NCBI RefSeq assembly: GCF_902362185.1
Contig: NC_044503.1
Coordinates: 19,157,677-19,221,676, forward strand
Reading direction: 5' to 3'
Length of the DNA stretch: 64,000 nucleotides
From: Chanos chanos
Taxonomy: Eukaryota > Chordata > Actinopteri > Gonorynchiformes > Chanidae
Shown here piece by piece: positions 1 through 12,718 of this stretch. The position numbers were made by a program, and so were the translations under genes. Below the pieces are notes generated by a model. The model searched no databases. It was not told where the DNA came from and saw only the letters and a list, made by a program, of their open reading frames with translations. How positions within the stretch are numbered: the first letter of the stretch is position 1; every line of letters begins with the position of its first letter.

Positions 1-549
1 TGAATTTGATCATTTCCTCTGCCAATCATTCAAGAATTGGGATTTCAGTTTTGTTGAGGGGTTCAAATGAATTCCACTTGCACTGTACTCCACACTGGCA
101 CTCTCAAGTTCAAGTTCAGCGTCATAGCTGAAATGTGGGATGATGAACACACTTGGCTAAACCAACAACCTTGTAAATGTTGATGAACCTGGAGATGAAA
201 TGGGCTCTGTGTTCTCTGTGTCAGATGAGGAAATCGGTGAACACTCTGTCGGGCCCCGCATTGCTCGAGGTTGTGGAGATATCCTTGCACTGTCTTCCTC
301 TGTATAATTTTGCAAGTAGATCAACTTAAGTGTCCCATTGTCTTTTATTCCAGAGATCTCTGACAGATTTATGAAACCATTTCCAAAATCAGCATCTTGG
401 TATTGAAGCCGAATATTTTGTTGCAATCCAAAGTTTTCCGTGATGGTCTGGCACAATTCCTCTACGGAGTCTGGTATCCCTCCTGGCAGAATTAACTTCC
501 TGGCATCATCTTCACCAAGGATTATCCTCAATCTTATAGGCTGGGCCAT
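1..549 (-). pseudogene. PB1-like ORF fragment of a multicopy fish gene or transposon family
   Basis: A minus-strand frame opens with an ATG at 547-549 and starts MAQPIRLRIILGEDDARKL. The first ~80 residues look like a ubiquitin-fold/PB1-like domain, followed by a Ser/Pro-rich linker. In the same frame, after a TAG near 150, the sequence continues as PSVFIIPHFSYDAELELE towards the window edge and then meets a second stop. I recognise this layout from memory as that of the many fish proteins annotated as sterile-alpha-motif-domain 3-like or uncharacterised, in which a Trp precedes the PSVF-type segment. The stops suggest a decayed copy. Function is unknown, and the rest of the ORF would lie left of the window. 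Confidence 0.5.
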
Positions 550-2924
550 TTTGTAGACCTGATTATTGAAAACATTTCAGAATGAAAAAAGATATATAGG
601 CAGTAACGATAGGGCAGGCATGTGTGTTTACAAATCTTGAATGTAAACCTGTTTCATAGGCCTACCTTGTTTTTCAAGAGTATAACAGCGCTATCTGTAC
701 GACTCAGTTTAAGAGACATCATGATTTCACTTTTACTTTTACTAATTTACTTCCTAAAATTACTTTTACTGCAGGACTATCTATTTCTGGGGAAGTCACA
801 AAGGGGGTTATGACAGAGGGCCAATATAGTGTTTAAACTAATGTAAAGGACATAGTGTATATGCTTTGTCATAATGTAAATACTGTCGACACTAAGTCGC
901 TTGATCAAATCACAGTTTCAACTTATAAAACAGGCTACAAGTATTTACTGTTATATTGTTATCAACAGAATATGATCTTGAGATTGGACAAAATAATTTA
1001 AATATATATTATGTTTTGGGAAAACTGTGACTTGCTGTGGACAAAGAGTGAATATTGTAAATTTTTTAAACAGATTTCAACCACCCAAGTATGAAGAGTG
1101 ATTGAGACTTTACTTTCACTATATGGGATGGTATGAAAAGTAATACTTACAAAAACTACTTCCGTTTTCCCTGCAAGTCAACGTGTCTCTTCAAAATAGC
1201 CAGACGCATGCCCCCGACTGAATAGGCAGCTAACGGATAGTCATCTACCAGTTCCCCATGCGAGCCACTTCTCTTACATGTGTAGGGGTTGTCAGGCCCG
1301 TAGACCATACTACCCATAATTCCCTGCTTGACCCCATGGGTAATCTGAACCCATCTTCTCAGCTTTCACTGTAACGGTATTGGATACAGCAATGGAGCCA
1401 GATACCAGATACAGTGATGACGCAATTTTCGCCATAAAATCGCGGAAAATTCCAAACTCTCTCTCTCCAGCTCTTCAATTCTCCAACTCCATAGCAGCGG
1501 CTCACTCTAGCAGCAGCTCACTAGCAGCGGGTGTCTCAAGCGGGTGTTCCTGCCTGCATACGGAGACTCCGTTACGCCCTGGCATTGGATCTCTCGGACG
1601 AGTGATCCTACTGGGATAAAGAGACACCATTTCTCTGCCGAAGAAAAGAACAAAGTAACAACGAAGCGAGATATTTGTACAGCCAAAGTTTTAATGTACT
1701 TTCTCTCGCGCAGTTGCAACTTTATCTTCAACCGGCTAATTACACTGTAACGCACACAGTATTCGACGGAAGAAAAGGCGACCGGATCCCTTTTTATTTC
1801 TTTAAACATCGACGAACTAGATCAAGAACCCCTCAAGATCATCGGACGAGCAACGGAGCCGCGAAGATCTTCAAGCGACAAGGAAAAAGAACTTCTCCCT
1901 GGACCTGCGAATCGCACTGCTCATCAGGCCACCAAAGACGCATCTTCGGTCGCCACGCAATGAGCTATTCAAAGGCTGGCATCTGGGCACATTTTAGTCT
2001 TAAGATTATATGCAGTTAACGTGAAGGAAGTTTTGTTATTTGAATTCTTTTATGATTTGAATGTACACACTGTATTTCATGCACAATGCGGTTTTTAGCT
2101 GTTCGTTATTTTCTTTTGGTTACAACTCATGAAGGATAGATCTGGCATGCATTCTTTCTCTCTCTAACTCCCTTTTTCTGATTGCACACCTCCAACATTG
2201 GGATTGCAGTGTGACTTAAGGGTTGGGTAGAGTTGCTGAGTTTAGGGCCTACTTGCTTGAGACTAGCTCACAAGTTAGAGATTCTTTGTTCCCTCACACA
2301 CATGCGCTTCTCGTTGCCCATCCCCACTTGGTGCCTAGCACACACGCTCGCGCACTACATCATCATACCACACATACCTCTTGCCTGTGCGCCTGCGCAC
2401 AGCCTCTCTCCCTCGCTCCTCCTTCTCTTTCAGTGCGCAGTCCTACACTGAATACTTGTACATAGCCTCATCACCATTATATTACCATTTACACTTTGAT
2501 CATTCTATTTGCTGCTGATTATTAATTGTACCATATCAGTATTAGTTTGCCAAGTAGAATGATTATGTTAATAAATAGTATCTTTGAAATAAACTGTTGT
2601 CCTGTCTGTTTCTGCCGCAGTATTCACTGAATGCCAACCTCTGCCATCAAAGTACTCCCATTTACCTTCATCAACCTGGTTGTTCATGAGTGTTATGGAT
2701 TTAGTAGTGTAATTGTAATACATTAGTACTGCAATACTCTCTAAGACTGTAGCACAGTGTTACAGCTAGCTTATCCCATTAATCTTAGTTGTTTAATTAA
2801 TAAAATATTGAACATCCAAATTAATGGTTAATAAATTATATGAGACTGATTTTTATGAGACTGATTTATTAATCCTATTGCACATACATCTTTTGGTGCC
2901 CCTGTGTTAGGATTGCAATTGTAC
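550..2924. other. Stretch with no recognised gene
   Basis: No open frame here resembles a protein I know, and no splice-linked exons could be assembled. The plus strand has two AATAAA-type signals near 2570 and 2590 after a pyrimidine-rich, CA-rich stretch at 2280-2440. The frames at 1380-2020 are short and compositionally unremarkable. It is probably transposon flank or intergenic DNA. Confidence 0.4.
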
Positions 2925-4804
2925 CTACGCATGTGACGTGTTCAACTCAAAAGCTATAAAATGCTCTCTATAGCAAGCAGACAGCTTTTTCACCATGAAA
3001 TGTATCTTGCCTTGCAAAATAAAGATTTGCAAAATTTCAGAAAACTCAGGCAGACCAAATGATTGACCATGGACAACAATCATGTCTTTGCTATAGTTCA
3101 TACCATGGTATGACACATTTTCTGCAATGTGGACATCGACCTCATCAGGTAATCTTTGCTTGATAGCAATTGCAGCACATCGACTGGTACTGATGACACA
3201 TTTGTTACCACCAAATGAATTCTCTGGTCAGAAGAATGCAAAAGAGAGGCAATCATGAGCTGATGTTTCCGAGCAAGTGTGAGTTGTATGTTTTTAAAAT
3301 AGTATGGCGCACAATCTGTTTAAAAAAGCTATGCTTTGACTCATACCTCATTGTCCACTTATGAACAAGAGGTCCAAAGAGGTGAACCATGAGAGGGTAA
3401 GGTTCTAAATAATGATGTTTTGGTAGAAGGCAGCCATTTGGAAAAAGCTCCTGGTATCTCTGGCGATGTTCACTGATTTTGCATTCAAGATATGATATGG
3501 ACTCATCAGAGTGGACAGGGGCTACGACAAGCTCAACTATGTCCTTTAGATCCAAAACAACATGCTAGGCCTCTGGAACAAGGGAGTCAATAATAAGAGG
3601 CAACAATCGGAGCAGAGCCCAATTTTCATGTGCATGTCCCCCAATATTTTTCTTTCCTGAGAAAGTGTGTGGTATGATATGAGGATGGTTGGTTTTATCT
3701 CCCCATTTGTGCTCAAAAGTATGGATTGAATTGTTTAGTTTCTCCAAGCTGACGTATTTTTTGGAGATCAAAACAGCAAAACAATGGGCAAGCTCCACAG
3801 GTATTACACCCTCAAATAAATCATGTACTATATCTCGGGAATATCCTGCAGTGAAATCAAAATGAATGAGATTCTTAGTCAAAATACAGTCCTGTTTAAC
3901 ACCACAGCACACACTTGCCGTGATGAAGTTCCTGTGTTCTACGCTCAAAAACACCAGCAGTCAATGACTGAACTTGAGGTTTCTTTGCTACACAGAATCT
4001 AAATATGTATTCACCAGAAAAACTCTCAGCAAAACCTGCAAGCCCATGGGCTCCTCGGTTGTCAGCTACTACACAATTCACAGTGCCTTTAATAAACTCA
4101 TTCAACTGAGTGATAAACACACCCTGCCGCTCCAAGATTACAAGATCTTTTAACAGTGGATCCAACACTTTTTCATATCCAAATGTCCTCACATCATCAC
4201 TTTTACAAAGAACTGCTAAATAAATGGATGAGAGAGCTGAATGAGAACCTGGGGGTAAATTATCTAGGACCCAATATACACTAAAAAGCTTATGCTTTTT
4301 GCGTGAGGTTCCGAGAGGATTACAAACCTCAAAATCATCAGTGTAGCATGTAATGAAGTTTCTTAACTCCTCAACACCTAGAAAGCTATTTGTTTTATAA
4401 TGTTTACCATCTCGAAAAGATCTGTACACACTCTGATCACTACACAAATCCTTTGTTTTTTCATTAGTTATTTGTTCCTCAATCACTCTATCCAGTAACT
4501 GATTGTGACTAAATAATTCCTGCAATAACTGTAATAAAGGGATGCATTGAAATGATCTCCGTTGATCAACAGATAGAAAATATCCAACGGGCTCGACAAC
4601 CCTGAAATTGATCTTTTAGTACTGCTTTCTTTTAAAAGAAGTTCCAAGACGGCCACACTTTCTCAAAATTTTAGTCACAGGGTTAGAAAAACATACAGAA
4701 TTAGGAACTTCTTCAATAACAGCGTGGTTGATATGGAGGTTATGGCTTTTGAAAATTTCTGTAACAGTTTGCTTTGTGACTGGAGCACAAGCAGAATTTA
4801 ACAA
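2925..4804 (-). mobile_element. Degenerate transposon-type ORF of the DLFEGVIP family
   Basis: Several adjacent minus-strand frames read as one decayed protein. In coding order: 4804-4616, 4525-3896 (contains VADNRGAHGLAGFAESF), 3954-3565 (contains VHDLFEGVIPVELAH and HENWALLRLLPLIIDS) and 3555-3253 (contains LPKHHYLEPYPLMVHLFG and MRYESKHSFFK). From memory, the pairing of an LFEGV motif with LPKHH and RFEAKH-like motifs is widespread in fish predicted proteins. It recalls the HDLFEG region of EnSpm/CACTA-type ORFs, but that link is uncertain. The frame changes several times, so this copy is not functional. It may belong with the zinc-finger exon at 6896-7225. Confidence 0.55.
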
Positions 4805-5558
4805 AAAATATCATTCCTCCAACAACTCATCTACAGCGGTGACTGGAATATGAAATATATGTTCCAATTTCAACAATACACCTGCTATTTTCCATTCAGT
4901 TAGTTCTGAGAGATTTTCAACAGCAGCAACAGTGTCATCATTTCCTGATACTAACTCTGTTTCAACTTCAGCATTTGCTGGACCAGTAGAACAGCCAGTG
5001 CTTACAAATTCAGGGCTCTCAACAAATACAGCTACACCTGCTTTAAAATGGTTGGTGCTAGATTGGATCAGCTTGAGGGACGCTCCACTCTAAACTCTAC
5101 GCTGTTGTGATTGGTTGTTTCATTTATAGGCAACTGATGACACTCTTGGCATTCGAAAAGGTCACACGGCAGCTGTTACGCGCGCCCTTTGATTAGAATA
5201 GATGGATAAAACTAAGTGCTACCTCTGGTAATGTTAGATCGCAGTTGAAACAATAGACTGACAGCCCAAACTGCATTGTCAAGGATGCTCTAATGATGTC
5301 CTTACAGAGTATTTCCCTAGGAAACTTTTGGCAACACTGCATGACGAATAGCCATCAGTCAGTTCAAAAACATAAACAGAATTTGACGTAAAAATACAGG
5401 TCATTTGTGGACTTGGCTACCTAAGTTGCTTGTTTAATGTTTTGTCAAACTGCTTTTTCTGCTGACGGGCAACCTAATTAAGTTTTAAAAACCTCTTAAT
5501 TGTGATTTTACACCCCCGACTGAAAGCACGAATGGTTTCAGCAGGTCTATGTACCCAC

Positions 5559-5994
5559 CTAAAAGGAAACTATAGGGCGGACTGCAGTTGAGTGTCCGAC
5601 CTCTGTGGAGGATGGGGGTGAGGCACACTGCAGTTGAATGTCTATCCTCTGGAGAAGATGGGGGGGGTGCACTGTAATTGAGTGTCCGTCCTCTGGGAAT
5701 AATGGGGGGGGGGGGTAGCCACTGGAGCTACAGGCCCGGCGCTTTGTGGGCTTCCCGCATGAAACTCTGACCCTCTTTGCTTCCAGATGAAGCCACATCC
5801 CATCCTCATTGCTAGTCAGAGGTGTGAGGTCTTTCAGCAGGGTGCTTAATTTTTCTGAAAGTTCCTCAAGTGTGTCTTGGTCCTCAGTGACATATATTTT
5901 GTCCATGATTTGTTTGGTGAGGTTAACACATTTCTTCCTCAGATCTGTTTTTCTTGTACGTCCGCGTGGGGGCAGTCTGATGTCACATGTGTCC
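5559..5994 (-). pseudogene. Basic, leucine-rich ORF exon, probably transposon derived
   Basis: A frame runs down from an acceptor-like ctttgcag near 5995. It reads RLPPRGRTRKTDLRKK, then a leucine-rich helical segment around MDKIYVTEDQDTLEELSEKL, then SNEDGMWLHLEAKRV, and degrades into a proline-rich tail over a G-rich tandem stretch at 5640-5720. Similar basic plus helical segments end many fish transposon-like predicted proteins. I do not recognise a specific family. Its place between the zinc-finger piece and the DLFEGVIP piece, on the same strand, suggests all three are parts of related elements. Confidence 0.35.
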
Positions 5995-6895
5995 CTGCAA
6001 AGAAAGCAAATGGTATCATTCTCTTATTGATTTTGCACTTTGTGATGCATACCCCCTGAAACAACTTAGATTGATTATCAGTTTAAAAGTAACATTAAAG
6101 CTCTCCATATTATTGTCCTGCTTGGCTACACCGTATTTTTGGGTTTTCTCAAATTTAACAGACCTAGCTAGCTAACTAACCAGTTGTAGGTCTTGTCCCA
6201 TTTAACGGGAGCTGCTGTCAATAACCCAGTCTCTCCTTAGTGACAGTAGGTAGACATAGTATATCAGCACAATTAAGGTGAACAGGTGTGCGTCGCGTAA
6301 TAGCTGCTTCTGGGATCATGTATACACTGATAATAAATAACACCACTTGACCTTGTGACAAGCGAATTTATCAATTTGTTTCTCATCACATTTTCATTAA
6401 TCAACTTACTCCATGATTCACCCACAACAGTTACGTTAGTTACCTCACGTTTAGCCAATTCTCCTCAGAAACCCTTTGGTTGGCTTTGCTTTCTAGCTAG
6501 CAATCATTTGTTCACTGTTAATTTCTTTACCTTTGTCATTGTAATTACGGCCCACAGAAAAAATAATAAACTTTGTCGGCAACTCTTCCTCCACTTCCTT
6601 AATAAAAGAGTGCAGATTGACACAGTTGTTAAATTGTGCCATGTTTGACGTTTGTGTTGAGAGAGTCGAGTATTTTAAAATCTCTGTCAGACACAGACAG
6701 ACAGATACAGCGCGAATATCAGCTGTGATACAGAGACAGCTGGACCAACAGCAGTTGCCTAACAACGTAACAACAATCAGAGCAGAGCGTCCCTCCAGCC
6801 AATCCAATCTAGCCCCAACTCTTTAAAATCTTTCAGTGAATGTAAACAATACTTCCTGTTTTTATGTGAATGAAATGTACTGAAAACTCGTTTCA

Positions 6896-7225
6896 CTAAT
6901 GTGTTCCAATATGAACGAAAAAATCTTTGTCTGTTGTGAGGTCACTGCATTCACATAACTCACATCTAAAGGTAACTGAACTGGTAGCTGGCTGTACCTG
7001 ACTGGTATGAGATGAATGAGATTTATATACGTGGGTTTTAAGTCCACTCCACATCTTAAATGTGCAGGGGCAATTTAAGTATATACAAAGATAATGTTGG
7101 CAGCTTCCATGATGATGATGTAGTTTGTAATGTTTAAGTAAAGCATACCTACAACTCTCCTTGGAGTCAAAACTCTGCACGGCCACATACATGTCACTGA
7201 AAGAAAAATAAAACACAGTAGTCAA
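6896..7225 (-). mobile_element. C2H2 zinc-finger exon of a transposon-like fish ORF
   Basis: The minus frame contains CRYALLKHYKLHHHHG, then CIYLNCPCTFKMWSGLKTH with VYKSH (a C2H2 finger), then FRCELCECSDLTTDKDFF with HIGTH (a second C2H2 finger). In fish predicted proteins a finger pair of this kind commonly precedes the DLFEGV-type ORF seen here at 2925-4804, also on the minus strand. The flanks 5' and 3' of the fingers are short. No complete protein can be built, so this is treated as a remnant. Confidence 0.5.
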
Positions 7226-7587
7226 AGATAGTTAGTTATTAGTGCACTACAGTTAACAGTGCATTTCTGCTAAAATATTGAGACATAATTGTCTGTATGT
7301 AAATGTGTTTATAAACATTTACCATGTAAGGCACAGAAGTGTGTATGAATAGGGAAAAGGGACAGCTTTATTTTGTGATTTAGTTCTGACAAAGAAAAAA
7401 GGAAAATGTAAATTAGTTCTATTAAACAGATGATTCCTGTGAAAACATAAATAAACAAAAATCTGCCAGTAATTATAACCTTGATATATTAATCATCCCA
7501 CGTAATCGTGTTTACAGGTTGAGTATCCCTCATCCGAAATGCCTGGGACCAGAAGTGTTTCGGATTTTGGAATATTTGCAAATACAT

Positions 7588-7748
7588 ACTGAGATCAGGG
7601 TTTCCGTTAGCCAGTAATTAGGTTACCGGGTTTTGTTTAAAAACAAAACAAACAAACAAAAAACCCTGATAAATTATCCTCTCGGTCAAAATGTCCAGTA
7701 ATAATATGCATACAAAACCATGCTATAGCGAAGGCTATCCAACAGGAC
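7588..7748 (+). repeat. Dispersed repeat, copy 1 (cagggtttccgttagcc family)
   Basis: This copy begins cagggtttccgttagcc, contains an A/C-rich stretch, then ggtcaaaatgtcc and ends with cgaaggctatccaacaggac. The same string of motifs occurs on the opposite strand at about 21078-21212, so the two are copies of one interspersed repeat. Family unknown; the ends look like those of short non-autonomous elements. Confidence 0.65.
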
Positions 7749-7824
7749 ATTTGTGTTTCGACAGTCGGCAGCAGGGGACTGTCAGATTGGTTACAGAGGT
7801 TTCGTAATAGCCTACATTTTAGCA

Positions 7825-8890
7825 GCTAATGCCTGTGGAGTGGCAGATGGAGGTGGTGGTTCCCTTTTTTTTAAAAAGGGGACTGGAAAGTGTGCTCCAA
7901 TTATCAGTGTATCACACTGTTCAGCCTCCCTGGGAAAGCTTACTCCAGGGTGCCGGAAAGGAGACTCCGGCCGATTGTCAAACCTCGGATCCAGGAGGAA
8001 CAATGTGGATTTCACCCTGGCCATGGAACAGTGGACCAGCTCTTCAACCCTTGCAGGGACTGGGGGATCATTGGAGTTTGCCAATCCAGTCTTCATGTGT
8101 TTTCTGGATCTGGAGAAGGCTTATGACTGTGTTCCCTGAGGTGCACTGTGGGAGGTGCTGCAGGAGTATGGGGTGCCAGGGTTGCTGCTGCGAGCCATTC
8201 GGTCTCTGTATAACCCGCAGTAAGAGCTGTGTCCACATTCTTGGCGAGTCAAGTTCGTTCCCAGTTGGTGCTGGACTCTGCCAGGGCTGTACTTTGTCTC
8301 CAGTTCTGTTTGTGATTTTCATGGACAGGATTTCAACTCTGCTTTTTGCAGATGAGGTGGTCCTGTTGGCCTCATCAAGCTGTGACCTCCAGCAGATATT
8401 GGGGCGGTTTGCAGCCTAGTGTGAAGCGGTCAGGATGAGGATCAGCACCTCCAAGTCCAAGGCCCTGGTTCTAGGCCAGAAAAAGGTGGCTTGCCCCCTC
8501 CGAGTTGGGAGTGAGTTACTGCCTCAAGTGGAGGAGTTCAAGTATCTCAGGGTCTTGTTCATGAGTGAGGGTAAAATTGAGCGGGAGCTCAACACGCGGA
8601 TCGGGGCGGCAGTCATGCAGTCGTTGTACCAGACCATCGTGGTGAAGAGGGAGTTGAGCCAAAAGGCAAATCTCTCAATTTACCAGTCGATCGTTGTTCC
8701 AAACCTTGCCTATGGTCATGAGCTCTGGGTAGTGACTGAAAGAATGAGATTGCTGATACAAGCAGCAGAAATGAGTTTCCTCTGCACCCTTAGGGATAGG
8801 GTGAGGAGCTCAGACATCTGGGAAGAGCTTGGAGTAGAGCTGCTGCTCCTGCACATTTTTCAGAGGTCTTGCATTGAGTAGGGTGCTAGC
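7825..8890 (+). mobile_element. LINE reverse-transcriptase fragment
   Basis: Read across three plus frames, the stretch encodes reverse-transcriptase blocks in order: EEQCGF.PGHGTVDQL, VFMCFLDLEKAYDCVP, GLCQGCTLSPVLFVIFMD, LLFADEVVLLAS (the usual FADD catalytic box reads FADE here), and downstream thumb sequence VEEFKYLRVLFMSEG and VRSSDIWEELGVELLLL. Both the 5' half (endonuclease) and the 3' end are missing. The frame shifts at least twice, so the copy is dead. The clade is unclear from memory; it is a non-LTR element of a kind abundant in fish. Confidence 0.85.
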
Positions 8891-9765
8891 TTACCTGTTT
8901 CTCTGATATAACACTGTAATGTCCAATAAAACAACAAACCACTCGAGTAGAATAATCATCCAATTCATTTGACTTACTTGGGATAAGTGGTCAAAGACAG
9001 CCTATTCTGTCAAATTAAATCCCGCTCCCTCTTTTATGATTGGCTGTCTCGGAGAAAACTGGCATTGATGAGTAGTGTTTCACCACCCCTTTCACTAAAA
9101 GCCAAACTATTTTTGACTCAGTCTATTAGTCTATTATTTTGGACGGTCATTCTTGACTGGCTGTTGCTGAATAGCACAAGAAATTCTAACAATGGGGGGC
9201 AGTTATTATGTTGTGTACTGTGGTTATGGCCCTGCTCTAAACTGCTTGAAAAACAGGCAGTTAGAGCTTTAAATTACCATCAGGCAGCAATATTGAAACA
9301 GCAGTACTTTGACTGTCCAGTCCTTTTGGTAGGCACTGTAAAGAGTGAAATTTTACCAATTTATCACAATTCAAAATGTTTTATTGCTTCTCAACTTATA
9401 CTTTGATATTTTATTACATTGTGCATTCAAGTTATTACATTATTCACTAAAACAACTGTTCACTTGATATGCTGATAGATATGGGATAGATCCATTAAGT
9501 GACTGAATCAAATCCGTCCTCTCACATTATGCTGTATGACCTCATATATTGTATCTATGTATAGGCTACCAGTCCGTTTCCATATTGGCCATATGTATTT
9601 CGTGAATCTGGCCTAAAAAAAGTTTTGTCTGTCCAAAATTTAAGAGAATTTGAGGATATTTTGAGGAAGAGATCTGAGGATTTTTTTTTACCTAAATTGT
9701 CGCTAAAATTATTAAAAAATTAGATAGGGTAAAGAAACATTGGTGTGTTGAAACAAAAACATGGT
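8891..9765. other. Stretch with no recognised gene
   Basis: AT-rich sequence between two LINE fragments. The only sizeable frame, 8987-9406 (+), has no recognisable domain and no splice context. Nothing else could be supported. Confidence 0.4.
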
Positions 9766-10425
9766 TTGTTCCTGTGCAACTATCCTGCTGCTCTACTGCC
9801 TAATTTAAATACCAATGCCTAATTTAATATCAATCAAATCTCCAACTAAGGTATGTCAAACATTCACTAGCTTGTTCATTGTATCGATTGCAGGATGTTT
9901 AGCCATTCTTCCTCTGTTATTAGTAACAGCTTTGTTTGTGATAACTGTAAATTTACGGAGAAGATTGTAGCATTAGAGATGTGCATCCAGATGCTAGAAA
10001 GGGTTAGTCAGAGTGAGAATAGCCTAGTCCCTATAAAGGAAAATCTGGATGGCTCAGGCAGAGTTAGCAACCCAACCCCCCAACTCTGGCATCAGAGCCC
10101 TCATAGCGGGGCAAATGGGTGACGCTAACACTAAGGCTAGCCCATGGGAGCAACACCCCTCCCCGCTTCACATGTTAAACAGGTTTGCCCTCCTCAGTGA
10201 AACACCCGCTGAGAAACCTGAAAGAGTTCTGGTTATAAGGGATTCCATTTTACGGCAGGTGAAATTAGCTAGACCTTTAGGGGCACCAGCAGCCTTAGTT
10301 AGCTGTATACCGGGAGACAGGGCACCGGACATAGCAGGTAATCTTAAGGTTTTAAGTAAGCATAGGTTTTCAAAGTTTTTCATTTTTCATGTAGGGGCTA
10401 ACGATATACACCCCGCTCTCTAGAA
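9766..10425 (+). mobile_element. CR1/L2-like LINE, 5' fragment with SGNH-type ORF1
   Basis: This piece is closely similar to 62130-62730. A frame contains NRFALLSETPAEKPERVLVI, then RDSILRQVKLARPLG (the GDSIL block of SGNH esterases, with R for G here) and HVGANDIH (the GxND block). ORF1 proteins with an esterase domain are known in CR1 and L2 LINEs. Upstream is a short Cys-containing segment, FVCDNCKFTEKIVALEM. Similarity to the other copy stops near 10410, straight after the GANDI block. The 3' part is therefore missing, which is the opposite of the usual LINE truncation. Confidence 0.75.
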
Positions 10426-10429
10426 TACC

Positions 10430-12718
10430 CCCCTGAAGATTTCTCACTGTAAGAATGGAGTATTGTGTAGCTTCAGAGCTTAAGAGCGGACATTAGGAAT
10501 ACACACTTTTCAGAAAAGGCATAGCAAAAAGTTGTGTAGTAGTGAGTAATAGTATTGAGGTCAGACAATGTTGTTTAGTTTTTTTAATAGATGGAGATGG
10601 GTGATGATAGTTGAGGGACAGTGTGGAGCAGAGGGGATGGTGCACTTCTGAAATGATATATATGCTAAAGAGGACTAAATGTACTTGTGATGGCAGAGGA
10701 GGTTTTCAGGACGGTATCTGAGCATGTGTGTAGTGTGTTTGTGTGTACACTCACTGGCCAGTTTATTGGGCAGACCATCATGAAAATGGATCATTTCTGT
10801 AGACAGTGAGACTTGTGCCTGTGCTTTATCATGTAAAGCATGTGTATGAGCGTATGTATGAGTGGCGTCAGTGGGTTTGAATGTTATTATCGGTGCTGGG
10901 TGCACTGGTTCCAGCATCTGAAACATTTTCTGTACAAACATAGATATTTTGGTCACACTGGAGCCTGGAGACTATGTGGTAAATTGCACATATGGCCCCT
11001 AAGCAGATATCTAAACATGGCTGCAGCCCTTAGACACACCAGTCCCACCTAGTGTGTAAATGAGGCATCAGTCCTAATACTACTATTACTGCTACTGAGC
11101 ATAAGCTAGTGGGTCTCCCATACTGGGACAGTGGCAGGTCAGAAATTCAGTTTACACTTTTTTTTAAACAAATATGATGGAAAGATCAGCTCATTAAGGA
11201 TGTTTGAAAGATTGAATTTGGGTATTTCTCTGTGATTTCACATTAAAATGGATACGACTCCTTTTTCCAAGTTGCATAATAGGGTATCTTTGCAGGCAGT
11301 TCTCCAAAATGCCTCTGTCAAACAAGCTTATCTGAAGTGTTATGAGTTCTGCTGTACAGCAATACCTAAAGAGATGACTGGCTAAAGAGATGACTTACTA
11401 ACCACTAAAAGAGACGACTGACAAACTAAGATAAAGCATCAGAAAGGGGCTTTTCTGATTCACCTATCATATAAATATCGAGTTATACTTATATAAATAC
11501 TGAGTTATACTGATATATAAATACCGAGCTATAGTTATACACTTACATAAATACTGAGTTATACTTATATACTTATATAAATACTGGGTTCACAGGGCCA
11601 TATCTCCAAAACCGAGCAATGCTTTACAATCTTGGCCACTATAAGTTAAGACCTGCTCTCAAAATTTTTGAAGGATATTTCTGTGTAAAAAATGTTAAAG
11701 CACATTTATGATGTTAATATTTCCATCTTTCTAAGAATCACAATTCACGAGCCAGAGGGCTCACCGGATTGAGGGATGGCTACTAACTTTAGCTAGTACT
11801 AGCCAACTATCTTGCAGAGCAAATTATGCCTGTATTTCTCAAATGCAGTTAAGTGTGTATAACTAACTGCATTTCATTTTCATACGTTTGAAAAAGGGAT
11901 TGATGTTCTACTAACCACTTCAGCAAAACACCCTTAAGCTGTAGCCTACATCTCCTCCAGCACTGATGCGTAACAGAGTGTGCGTGCGTCCCTGCTGTTG
12001 CGAACCGATTTCATCCTGCGACTTTTGGAAGAAACCAATACCAGAGGGACAGGGTGTGTGCGACTTTTTAAGATATGATGTATGACATAATTAGAAGAAT
12101 ACGTTTTACTCATAAAATGAAATAATCATAACTTCATATTATAAAAAATAATAGTAATAAAAAAAATATAAAAAATCTGGATATCAAAAAACTGGTGGGG
12201 CATAAGCCCCCAGCATGAATGGGCATGACGCGTCTGTTAATTACCATTACAAAAACGACAACTGCCCCGTAAGACTACACAAAGAGTCAAGCGCATGTTT
12301 CAAGAGTCTTACACATTTGATTAAAGCAGCTGAGAGGAAAACGAGATAGCAAGATGTAGCGAGTGATACGCGGTCCGATAGCTCATCCAAATGTCGCGCA
12401 CCACGCCTCAGTTGCTCAAATACTGCTGTTTCGGTTATTTTGCTGGGTAATGCAAGAGTCAGCTGCACCTGTGTTCCTTATGACAGCCCTCATTAAAACT
12501 TTTGATCCAATAAATAAATTTGTGCATTTAAAACAAAAAATACAATCTAAGACGTAGATCAATACCAGATTGCGATATAGAGTTCTCATATTAAGATAAC
12601 TACCTGAATTGGACATTTGTAGTGACTTGCGTTTTAACGAGCACTACCAATTCATTTCAATTACGGATTTTCATTGGCCGGATCAGTCGAATTTCGGGGC
12701 GAAAGCAGAGAGCTAGTT
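10430..12718. other. Intergenic stretch upstream of the nat8l-like gene
   Basis: No gene was found. A piece starting cactggccagtttattgg at about 10750 matches, from memory, the edge of a common fish interspersed repeat. At 11463-11600 there is a loose tandem of a 30-40 bp AT-rich unit containing gagttatac and tatataaatac. The last few hundred bases before 12719 should hold the promoter, but no clear core element is visible. Confidence 0.4.

Noticed and set aside
12674-12718. Earlier start for the nat8l-like protein at a TTG codon
   Set aside because: There is no ATG in this extension; the first ATG is at 12719. An upstream coding exon cannot be excluded, but none was found.
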